The notes beneath the pieces are model-generated. The model worked only from the letters and a program-made list of their open reading frames with translations, made no database searches and had not been told where the DNA came from. Below are positions 16,184-23,492 of a DNA stretch of 32,142 nt, one piece after another (the first letter of the stretch is position 1; the number at the start of each line of letters is the position of its first letter). Source of the stretch: Bacteroidota bacterium (GTDB lineage: Bacteria > Bacteroidota > Bacteroidia > Cytophagales > Cyclobacteriaceae). The stretch covers positions 1 through 32,142 of the forward strand of contig JAEZGH010000198.1 of the NCBI GenBank assembly GCA_023417065.1, read 5' to 3'. Both the position numbers and the translations under genes were made by a program.

Positions 16184-18118
16184 CTACCTGAACAATAAAG
16201 GAGCAAACTTGTAGAGATTGTTTCTCCACACAGGCCAGGTGTGTCCACCAGGATATTCACTGTATTGATACCGGATGCCGATTTCGTCAAACTTCTTCAT
16301 CATCACCTGACAGTTCTCATAGGCGATATCTTCTTTCCCGCCCATGGCAATCCAGAAGGATTTAATGTTTTTGTTTATTGCATCAACGTTATCTTTCATA
16401 AATGCATACTGCGGATCTGAAATCGTTGGATTGTTCGCGAACCATCCAGAGCTGAACACCCCGAGGTAAGCAAACATGTTGTGGTTTTTCACCCCTGCAT
16501 GAAGTGTCTGCAGTCCCCCCATCGACAATCCGGCCAACGCCCTTTTATCCTGCGACTGTTCCGCCCGATAGTTTTCTTCGACAAATGGAATCACTACCTT
16601 GGTTAACTCGTTCTCGAACGCCTGCAGTGAACGCTCGCCGAAACCGCCAACACCTACGCCGCCAGTGTTGCCATCCATCATCACAACGAGCATTGGTTGC
16701 GCGGCTCCTTCCGCGATCAGGTTATCCAGAATCAAGTCCGTTCTTCCTTGCGTTCCCCAGCCGCGTTCGTCCTCACCACCACCGTGGAGCAGATACAGCA
16801 CCGGATATTTTTTGTCAGGATTTCTATCGTATCCGGGAGGCGTGTATATGTAAATACGGCGCCAGCTGTTGAATACATTGGAGAAATAACGTCTCATCCG
16901 GATGTCACCATGAGGAACATTCTTCAATGCATAGTAATCGCCATTGCGTGATGGTATTTCGATGCCGGATGCCATTCTCCCCATGCCATAAAACGTTTCG
17001 CTGGCAGGATCGGCCAGTGCGACACCATCAATAAGCAACGAATAATAGTGAATGCCTTCGCTTATGGTGTCCGTCGTAACGGTCCAAAATCCCTCGGCAT
17101 CTTTCGTCATATCATACTTCTTTCCAAGGTCAATTTGCACTTTATTGGCTTCAGGCGCTTTGATACGGAATACGACGCGGTTATCGGGCAGGATCTGAGG
17201 GTACTTCGCAGATCTTACGTTCGTCGAAGCCGGCGTTCCAAGGACCGTGATTGATGAAAGTGAATTTTTATCTACAGGCTTGAAGATTTGCTGCGAGAAC
17301 ATATACAGGTCGTTCTTCCAGACGTTGAAGTCATGACCTCCCGGTTCGAGGTAATACACATGCGGTACCCCTTTTTCAAAAAGATACTGATGAGTACGTG
17401 CGCTGAAACTGATCAAACCATCTTCATCTCCGCAGGATATCCAAAGCAACTGAAGTTTATCCTTTGCGGCTTTCGGATCGGGAACCAACAGTTCCGGAGC
17501 CTTCGTATTAGGGGCAGATGAAAAACCGCCAACCCATGCAAACTTGTCCAGGTTACCAAGACCAAAATTCAGGGACTGCCCCCCTCCCATCGATAGCCCT
17601 GCAATGGCACGATATTCACGCGCCTTGTTGACTGAATACTTCTTTTCGATAAAAGGGATGAGATCGTTGATAAGATCCTTTTCAAATGTTGCGAATGCCT
17701 GGACTTTTTCGGCATCGAAAATATTACCAACGGCGCGATCGTCTTTCATGGCGCGCCCATTAGGCATCACGACGATCATCGGCGTAAGTTTCTTGTCGGC
17801 ATAGAGATTATCAAGGATTACAGGGACGTTTGCACCATTGAGCCATTCCTTCTCATCGCCACCTATTCCATGCAACAGATAAAGAACAGGGTATTTGGTA
17901 CCCTTTTTATATCCAGGAGGAGTGTATACGAGCGCTTTTCGCGATGTACCAACCGTTTTCGATTGATAGGTAACACTATCCAGTTTACCGCGTGAAATGT
18001 TTTCGCGAACTTGATCGAAACCCTTTGGGGCTTGCTTTTCATTCGCCTGGCTCCAGGCAGCTGTGCTGAATACACTCAGAATAATCCAAAGAACTCCAAT
18101 CGGTCTAAAACGTGTCAT
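16184..18118 (-). CDS. Tandem CE1 esterase: two hydrolase domains flanking a CBM48-like domain
   Basis: The 644-residue exported protein has a signal peptide ending AAWSQ (24) and two complete esterase domains. The first (about 35-285) has Ser176 in GLSMGG, Asp231/Asp233 in CGDED and His262 in GGHDF. An E-set/CBM48-like domain lies at about 300-395. The second esterase (about 400-644) has Ser532 in GLSMGG, Asp597 in GKEDI and His626 in GGHTW. Each half keeps the HG oxyanion motif (83-84 and 445-446). The layout looks like a lone CE1 fused to a CBM48-CE1 unit such as those encoded nearby. Two active sites in one chain may attack two acyl types, for example ferulate and acetate, but this is not visible from motifs. 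It is the first gene of the second transcription unit and has an unusually good ribosome binding site. Confidence 0.92.
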   Translation of the reverse strand: MTRFRPIGVLWIILSVFSTAAWSQANEKQAPKGFDQVRENISRGKLDSVTYQSKTVGTSRKALVYTPPGYKKGTKYPVLYLLHGIGGDEKEWLNGANVPVILDNLYADKKLTPMIVVMPNGRAMKDDRAVGNIFDAEKVQAFATFEKDLINDLIPFIEKKYSVNKAREYRAIAGLSMGGGQSLNFGLGNLDKFAWVGGFSSAPNTKAPELLVPDPKAAKDKLQLLWISCGDEDGLISFSARTHQYLFEKGVPHVYYLEPGGHDFNVWKNDLYMFSQQIFKPVDKNSLSSITVLGTPASTNVRSAKYPQILPDNRVVFRIKAPEANKVQIDLGKKYDMTKDAEGFWTVTTDTISEGIHYYSLLIDGVALADPASETFYGMGRMASGIEIPSRNGDYYALKNVPHGDIRMRRYFSNVFNSWRRIYIYTPPGYDRNPDKKYPVLYLLHGGGEDERGWGTQGRTDLILDNLIAEGAAQPMLVVMMDGNTGGVGVGGFGERSLQAFENELTKVVIPFVEENYRAEQSQDKRALAGLSMGGLQTLHAGVKNHNMFAYLGVFSSGWFANNPTISDPQYAFMKDNVDAINKNIKSFWIAMGGKEDIAYENCQVMMKKFDEIGIRYQYSEYPGGHTWPVWRNNLYKFAPLLFR

Positions 18119-18124
18119 TGATCT

Positions 18125-18130
18125 CCTCCT
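18125..18130 (-). promoter_or_regulatory. Strong Shine-Dalgarno site of the tandem esterase
   Basis: AGGAGG on the minus strand stands six bases before the ATG at 18118. Bacteroidota genes generally lack such sites, and the neighbouring starts show A/T-rich leaders instead. It supports 18118 as the start. Confidence 0.6.
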
Positions 18131-18153
18131 AATTAGTGTTTTTATTTTTTTTA

Positions 18154-18170
18154 CTTAAGTCTGACTTGAG
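18154..18170. promoter_or_regulatory. Imperfect palindrome upstream of the tandem esterase
   Basis: CTTAAGTC, one central base, then GACTTGAG: 7 of 8 pairs are symmetric. It lies 36 bases before the ATG at 18118 and after the terminator of the upstream unit, where the promoter of the second operon should be. It could be an operator, but it does not resemble the CG-centred palindrome at 21916-21943. Confidence 0.3.
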
Positions 18171-18176
18171 TCGCCT

Positions 18177-18230
18177 AAAAAAAAGGAAGCGGTAAAGCTA
18201 CCCGTAGCTCTAAGTAGCATTTTACCGCTT
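18177..18230 (-). terminator. Intrinsic terminator after the susC-susD-lipoprotein unit
   Basis: A 10-bp perfect stem pairs 18187-18196 (AAGCGGTAAA) with 18221-18230 (TTTACCGCTT). The 24-base loop contains a small internal hairpin (GCTAC/GTAGC). On the minus strand the stem is followed after two bases by eight T (18184-18177). It lies 44 bases past the stop at 18274 and separates the surface-protein genes from the enzyme genes. Confidence 0.82.
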
Positions 18231-18273
18231 AACCCAAACCAAACAAACAAAGATCCTTATAAACAACATATCG

Positions 18274-21200
18274 CTATCTCATCCCATTGCGCCCAACTTC
18301 AGCCACCATTCCTGAACCCTGATTGTTGCTGTGGCTCAGATTGGCCGTCATGGGAATTGTCCTCGTTTCACCTTTGGCATTAAATAGAACCAACTTTTCA
18401 ACGTCAGCGTCGACTGAAATAACCCTCGCCGATTGCGAGAGATACGAGTCGCCGTGATAGAATTCAATTCTTCGCTTCGTTCCATTGGAGAAATGTAATT
18501 CCCCATATACTTCATCCTGCCTGATCGCATGGAATGCCGCACCTTTTTTTGCAAGGCTATACATAACTACGCTGTCGCGGTTCTGTGTTGCGATAATCAA
18601 TTCAGTATTTTTTACGGGTATCGAAATCAGTCCCTTCGCGTCCTTGTCAACGACGAATCCTGATTCGCTGATGGTTAACGGCCTGAAATTTCCTTTGCCA
18701 TCTCCGAGGAAAGAATTACCTGTACCAGCATCGTAATGTCCTGTCAATGTCTCAGTGGAGTAATCATTTCCAATCGTGATCAGGTCGAGGTTTCCATCGC
18801 CGTTGATATCCCTTAACAACGTTCCATAAACGGGTGCGAACTGCGCTTCCTTCGGCAGAGGCCGGAAAGCGAATTTGCCATTACCAAGGTTCTCAAGGAC
18901 GCCTGAACGGAATTCTGTTGCCCTGATTGTTTGCGCGTCTGTAAGCATTTGAGCTGTGAGCAAATCCTTAATGGGCGTTTTCCCATAAATAGCATACGAG
19001 CGAAGTTTTTTCTTAAACCCGACTATTTGGCCGGTAAGTGTTTCTCTCGGGTGGACAGAATATTCTATCCCCTGGATGTATCGCGAAATAATCGGATCTA
19101 CACTTCCGTTCTGATCGAAGTCTTTTGCGTATATGGATACCGGTTGATCGGGTGAAGCTTTATAGACGGAGTTCAGCCCAACGTTTCCAACTATATAATC
19201 GATATCACCGTCGTTATCGATATCCCCACCCGTTACGCTGTTCCACCATCCGGTTGAATTTTCGATTGTAAGCGAAGATTCATTTACAAACTTCTCGCCA
19301 TTCACGTTCCTGAAGAACTTCACGGGCATGAATTCACCCACCACCAGAAGGTCACTCCAGCCATCATTGTCGAAGTCTGTCCAAATTGCAGAGGTTACCA
19401 TTCCGACATTTTGTAACTCAGGTGCAATAGCCTTGGTGACATCGGTAAACTTGCCCTTGCCATCATTCTGGAGAATATAACTATCGGGAGCGAACGGATA
19501 CTCTTCCGGGCGAATTCGTCCGCCTACAAAGAGGTCAAGGTCGCCATCGTGGTCAAAGTCGTGAGCGATAACAGTACTTCCGCTTGATACTGCGGGGGGT
19601 GCATTGGAGCTTAACGAGAATTGGCCACGGCCGTCATTGAGGTAGAGCCTATCCTGATAGTTCCCTTTCTTACCGAAGTCGCTTCCTCCGCTGACGCAGT
19701 ACAAATCGAGATCGCCATCATTGTCAGCGTCAAAAAGCAAAAGACCAATATCTTCCTCCTTCTTGACGGGAAGCTGAAATTTCTTAAATGAACCGTTAGA
19801 CATTTGGATATATCCAACGGCCTGCTTATTAGCAGAACCACCGATGATGAAATCTTCCAGTCCATCACCATTGATGTCGCCGGATGCAATCGCAGGCCCC
19901 TGCTGAGAATGCTTCTTCGGCAATGTTGGCGTTACCTTAAAATCGATAAATTCGTCGTCTTCGTGTTTGAATGCAACCTGCAGAGATGATGGATCCTCCT
20001 TTTTGAAGATTGTCGGCTGGACAGCCTCCTTCACCTGGACGTTTTTCGCATCAGCTTCCTTGATTGAAAGGACCTGATTGGCCTTAACATTGGTTAACAC
20101 CTGCCGCTTGAATCCAGGCCAGGTTACAACGACAGAATCAACTGCGTCCGCGTCGCCAACACCAAAGTGCACAAAAGGTTCAACGTTCGATTTGTATCCC
20201 CGCTGAGGGTTATATTCAGTAACTTGTTTTGTCGCCCCCTGATAAACTGTGACTGTAGCACCAAGACCTTCAGAGTTTCCGGTATTACCGATTAATTTAA
20301 ACCGCAGGTAATTGGAACCTGATTTACTTGAACCTTCGCCGACCAGGCTATTCTTAAAAATGAACGATTTGCCATTGAGGTTATTGATCACGATATCAAG
20401 GTCGCCGTCATTGTCAAAATCAGCGTATGCTGCTCCGTTTGAATATGATGGCACGGCAAGCCCCCATTCTGCGGCAACGTCGGTAAAGGTGAGATCGCGA
20501 TTATTCCGGAAGAGCGCATTGGGCTTATTGATACCCGGAAGTGCGTTCGCAGCTTCAATGAGTTTCTTCTGCCTTGATTCCGGTGTACCGAACATCCCGA
20601 CGTTGTTGGCATACGTACCAAAGTCAAGATCGGTCACATCCCGCACATAGCCATTTGTGATAAGGATATCTTTCCAACCGTCGTTGTCGAAATCCGCAAT
20701 AAGCGGAGTCCAGCTCCAGTCTGTTGCATGGATGCCGGCAAAGTATCCGATATCGCTGAAAGTCCCGTTACCATTGTTCAGTTGCAATACGTTTCTGACG
20801 TACTGCGGATCATAATTTCGCTTAAGTGCAAGTTGAAACCTGTCATATCCAATGTCGGAGAACATGGTTTTCTGGCGAAGGTTATCTTCAGGCAGCATGT
20901 CCACCACGACAATATCCGGAAGGCCGTCGTTGTTGAGGTCTCCAATGTCAATTCCCATTCCGTTCATCTCCTGATGCTTCATTCGCCGGCCAGACTGTTC
21001 GCTGAACGTTCCATCCTGATTATTGATATAGAAGTGATCGTTCGCCATAAAGTCGTTGGCGACATAGACATCCGGATAACCGTCGTTGTTGAGATCGCTT
21101 ACAGTGATACCGAGTCCCCAACCTTCAGAAAGAAGACCGGCTTCACGCGAAACGTCTTTAAATATTGGATTGCCACTGGCATCGTTGCCTGTGTTCTGAA

Positions 21201-21876
21201 AAAGTTTATCGTTACTTCGTCCGGTGCCATCGTGTCGTTGTCCAATAGGATTGCTCCGTACGAATCGTTCGTTTGCATTTGTGAGGAGGTACATATCGAG
21301 ATCTCCATCGAGATCATAATCGAAGAACGCAGCTTGCGTTGAATAGCTTGTATCGGCAACTCCCAGCTGATGCGCCATATCCTCGAAAAGAGGAATTCCA
21401 TTCGCGTCGTTGCCCTGATTTATAAAGAAAATATTTTCTGAATGCCCTGTGAGGGTTGGTGTAATTGTAGAGACATAAATATCAAGTTTACCGTCTTGAT
21501 TAATATCCACCATAGCGATCCCCGTACACCAATCGGAAGTCGCCACGTTGGCTTTCTCGGTAACATCTTCAAATTTCAGGTTTCCTTTATTGATATAAAG
21601 CCTTGAGGAAACCATGTTTCCACCGAAATAGATATCGAGTAATCCGTCGCCATTCACGTCGCCCACGCCAACGCCAGCTCCGTTATAGAAATACTCGTAG
21701 TTCAAGACATTAAGTGAGTCTGTCTCGGTAAGCATGTTCTCGAAATCAATTCCGGATTCCGAGGGGGACAAGAGAGAGAATAGCGTTTCGCTATCCTTCT
21801 TTGGTTGGGAGCATGAACACAACACCAGGATCAGACAAACGAGTCCGAAGGAAGCTCTGGCAAACTGTAAACTCAT
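18274..21876 (-). CDS. Large FG-GAP/VCBS and ASPIC-UnbV repeat lipoprotein (CRTAC1-like)
   Basis: The 1200-residue protein starts at ATG 21876. The frame is open to 21945, but that stretch would run through the perfect palindrome at 21916-21943. The signal ends in a lipobox, LCSC, with Cys22 as the lipid site. About fourteen calcium-binding motifs of the form D-x-D/N-x-D/N-G occur in two blocks, for example DVNGDGLLD, DFDNDGWKD, DFDHDGDLD and DINGDGNLD. These indicate integrin-like beta-propellers. An ASPIC/UnbV domain separates the blocks (about 530-620: LGATVTVYQ, GYKSNVEPFVHFGVG), and the C-terminus has a similar shorter region. It follows susD by about 100 bases, where gut Bacteroides usually carry surface glycan-binding proteins. 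A surface glycan-binding or scaffold role is inferred. No catalytic motif is seen. Confidence 0.87.
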   Translation of the reverse strand: MSLQFARASFGLVCLILVLCSCSQPKKDSETLFSLLSPSESGIDFENMLTETDSLNVLNYEYFYNGAGVGVGDVNGDGLLDIYFGGNMVSSRLYINKGNLKFEDVTEKANVATSDWCTGIAMVDINQDGKLDIYVSTITPTLTGHSENIFFINQGNDANGIPLFEDMAHQLGVADTSYSTQAAFFDYDLDGDLDMYLLTNANERFVRSNPIGQRHDGTGRSNDKLFQNTGNDASGNPIFKDVSREAGLLSEGWGLGITVSDLNNDGYPDVYVANDFMANDHFYINNQDGTFSEQSGRRMKHQEMNGMGIDIGDLNNDGLPDIVVVDMLPEDNLRQKTMFSDIGYDRFQLALKRNYDPQYVRNVLQLNNGNGTFSDIGYFAGIHATDWSWTPLIADFDNDGWKDILITNGYVRDVTDLDFGTYANNVGMFGTPESRQKKLIEAANALPGINKPNALFRNNRDLTFTDVAAEWGLAVPSYSNGAAYADFDNDGDLDIVINNLNGKSFIFKNSLVGEGSSKSGSNYLRFKLIGNTGNSEGLGATVTVYQGATKQVTEYNPQRGYKSNVEPFVHFGVGDADAVDSVVVTWPGFKRQVLTNVKANQVLSIKEADAKNVQVKEAVQPTIFKKEDPSSLQVAFKHEDDEFIDFKVTPTLPKKHSQQGPAIASGDINGDGLEDFIIGGSANKQAVGYIQMSNGSFKKFQLPVKKEEDIGLLLFDADNDGDLDLYCVSGGSDFGKKGNYQDRLYLNDGRGQFSLSSNAPPAVSSGSTVIAHDFDHDGDLDLFVGGRIRPEEYPFAPDSYILQNDGKGKFTDVTKAIAPELQNVGMVTSAIWTDFDNDGWSDLLVVGEFMPVKFFRNVNGEKFVNESSLTIENSTGWWNSVTGGDIDNDGDIDYIVGNVGLNSVYKASPDQPVSIYAKDFDQNGSVDPIISRYIQGIEYSVHPRETLTGQIVGFKKKLRSYAIYGKTPIKDLLTAQMLTDAQTIRATEFRSGVLENLGNGKFAFRPLPKEAQFAPVYGTLLRDINGDGNLDLITIGNDYSTETLTGHYDAGTGNSFLGDGKGNFRPLTISESGFVVDKDAKGLISIPVKNTELIIATQNRDSVVMYSLAKKGAAFHAIRQDEVYGELHFSNGTKRRIEFYHGDSYLSQSARVISVDADVEKLVLFNAKGETRTIPMTANLSHSNNQGSGMVAEVGRNGMR

Positions 21877-21915
21877 ACGTTGTGGGATAAAGGCCTGATT
21901 TCTTCGGTTAAGAAA

Positions 21916-21943
21916 GGAAATGGGAAAACGTTTTCCCATTTCC
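21916..21943. promoter_or_regulatory. Perfect 28-bp palindrome, candidate LacI operator or attenuator hairpin
   Basis: All 14 base pairs are symmetric; the 18-base core is TGGGAAAACGTTTTCCCA. A central CG flanked by A and T runs is the typical form of LacI-family operators, and a LacI-type regulator is encoded at 15198-16142. The site lies between the susD stop and the start of the FG-GAP lipoprotein. In RNA read from the minus strand it would form a long hairpin followed by TTTCTT, so it could instead reduce read-through into the third gene. Confidence 0.65.
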
Positions 21944-21975
21944 AATTCTTTATAATTTACAATTGTTTCAAACGA

Positions 21976-23472
21976 TTAGTATCCAGGGTTCTGATCCGCG
22001 TTAGTGAGGCTAGTGTTATTGTCTATCTCAGGTTGCGGAATTGGCAGAAGAGCATGCCGTGACTGGAAGTAAGGGAACGGCTCGTCAAGGAGCTTACCCT
22101 GAGCTCTCCAGCGAAGGATATCACGATTGCGGATCTGTTCGCCACCCAGCTCAACACGCTTCTCGTGAACTATTGCACGGAAGATTTCAGCTTTGGACGA
22201 AACCGGATATTCCGCGGTCGGATAATGAGGCATTTGCACACTTGCTCTATCTCTGACTTGGTTTAGCAGATTGATAGCCTCCTGGCCGTTGTCAAGTTCA
22301 TTCTCACACTCGGCAAGCGCCAGCAACACTTCTGCATAACGGATTACGCGGAAGTTTATACCAGAGCGTTGATCTTCAGAAGGCACCTTATAGATCATCT
22401 GGTATTTGCGCCAGCTGATCTTAGGATCTGCGTTCTGCATTTCAGTGATCACTTGAGTTCCATTGTTGTACGTATCACCGATTTGGTAGAATGAATCTGC
22501 GAATCTTGGATCATCATCTTCGAACTCTGCAATAAGTCCGTTTGACGGGATAAGGTTTCGCCATGCATTCGGACCGTATTCCTGACCGCGGATAGTTACT
22601 TCCATTGAAGTACCATCACCGGAAGGGTTCCAGCCCAATCCACCGAAGTTAGAGCTGAACGCTACTTCAAAGAGCGACTCTTCATTGTATTCAGCCTCTT
22701 CTTCGAAGTTATCCAGGTAACGATCAACCAATTTATATTGGTTGGAGGTAACGATATCGCGCAATAGTGTACGTGCTTCCGAATAGTTACCGCGTTGCAT
22801 GTGAACCCTCGCCAGCATAGCGCGGGCAGCGTGGCTCGTAGCGCGACCCACATCGCTGTCGGGATATGAGTTTGGCAACGAGCTGATTGCATCTGTCAGG
22901 TCAGAAACGATGACAGCATACACTTCATCTACTGATGCCCTGGGTTTGTTATCCGCGGGAGAAGTAGCATAAGTTGTGTACAGCGGAACTCCGCCCCACA
23001 TGCTTACAAGTTCGAAGTAAGCCCACGCACGGTGGAACTTGGCTTCACCACTAACGCGGGCTTTAGCTGCGTCAGTTGCAGTTACTTCGGGTCTGGCAGC
23101 AGACTCGATAACTACGTTAGCACGATGAATAACACGATAAAGACCATTCCATACGGATGTCATCACAGGGTTTGACGGATCGTGTGTCCCTTCGATGAGC
23201 TGTCTTCTTTGCAACTCCAGCTGTTCACCTCCGGGCTGCATGTCATCACCTCTCAAATCGTGAATAAAGAAGAACTCACGAGCGTAGAGGTCAAGACCCT
23301 GCCAGGCTGCGTACACACTGTTGACGCCAGTGACGAGTTCGGTCTCATTCAGGTAATAGATACCCGTAGAGAGGTCGTTAGGGTTGACTTTGTCCAGCAG
23401 GTCTTCGTTACATCCCCACATTAGTGAGAAACCTACCAAACATCCTTTCGCTAAAATATTTTTAATTCTCAT
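21976..23472 (-). CDS. susD: SusD/RagB-family starch-binding-like outer membrane lipoprotein
   Basis: The 498-residue lipoprotein has a signal ending MWGC (Cys21 as lipid site), followed by the N-terminal TPR-rich SusD domain and the C-terminal RagB/SusD domain. Family hallmarks seen include the repeated helical segments around 100-240 (SVWNGLYRVIHRANVVIE, AKFHRAWAYFELV, RATSHAARAMLARVHM) and the C-terminal INFRVIRYAEVLLALAE, EIFRAIVHEKRVELG and RDILRWR. SusD proteins cap the SusC transporter on the cell surface and bind the glycan to be imported. The gene follows susC by 20 bases and is clearly co-transcribed. The bound glycan cannot be read from sequence; the neighbouring enzymes suggest arabinoxylan oligosaccharides. 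Confidence 0.95.
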   Translation of the reverse strand: MRIKNILAKGCLVGFSLMWGCNEDLLDKVNPNDLSTGIYYLNETELVTGVNSVYAAWQGLDLYAREFFFIHDLRGDDMQPGGEQLELQRRQLIEGTHDPSNPVMTSVWNGLYRVIHRANVVIESAARPEVTATDAAKARVSGEAKFHRAWAYFELVSMWGGVPLYTTYATSPADNKPRASVDEVYAVIVSDLTDAISSLPNSYPDSDVGRATSHAARAMLARVHMQRGNYSEARTLLRDIVTSNQYKLVDRYLDNFEEEAEYNEESLFEVAFSSNFGGLGWNPSGDGTSMEVTIRGQEYGPNAWRNLIPSNGLIAEFEDDDPRFADSFYQIGDTYNNGTQVITEMQNADPKISWRKYQMIYKVPSEDQRSGINFRVIRYAEVLLALAECENELDNGQEAINLLNQVRDRASVQMPHYPTAEYPVSSKAEIFRAIVHEKRVELGGEQIRNRDILRWRAQGKLLDEPFPYFQSRHALLPIPQPEIDNNTSLTNADQNPGY

Positions 23473-23492
23473 ATGTCAATATTGTTTACGAC

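Noticed and set aside
20728..21342. Plus-strand open frame of 204 codons inside the FG-GAP gene
   Set aside because: It is the reverse reading of repeated Asp/Asn/Gly codons, so its length reflects the repeats rather than a gene.
18274..21876. DNA repeats suggestive of a repeat array or CRISPR
   Set aside because: The periodicity comes from coding of D-x-D-x-D-G protein repeats; there are no identical direct repeats with regular spacers.
21877..21945. Longer N-terminus for the FG-GAP lipoprotein
   Set aside because: The extension would translate the perfect palindrome and starts with TTG; the internal ATG at 21876 gives a proper lipoprotein signal.
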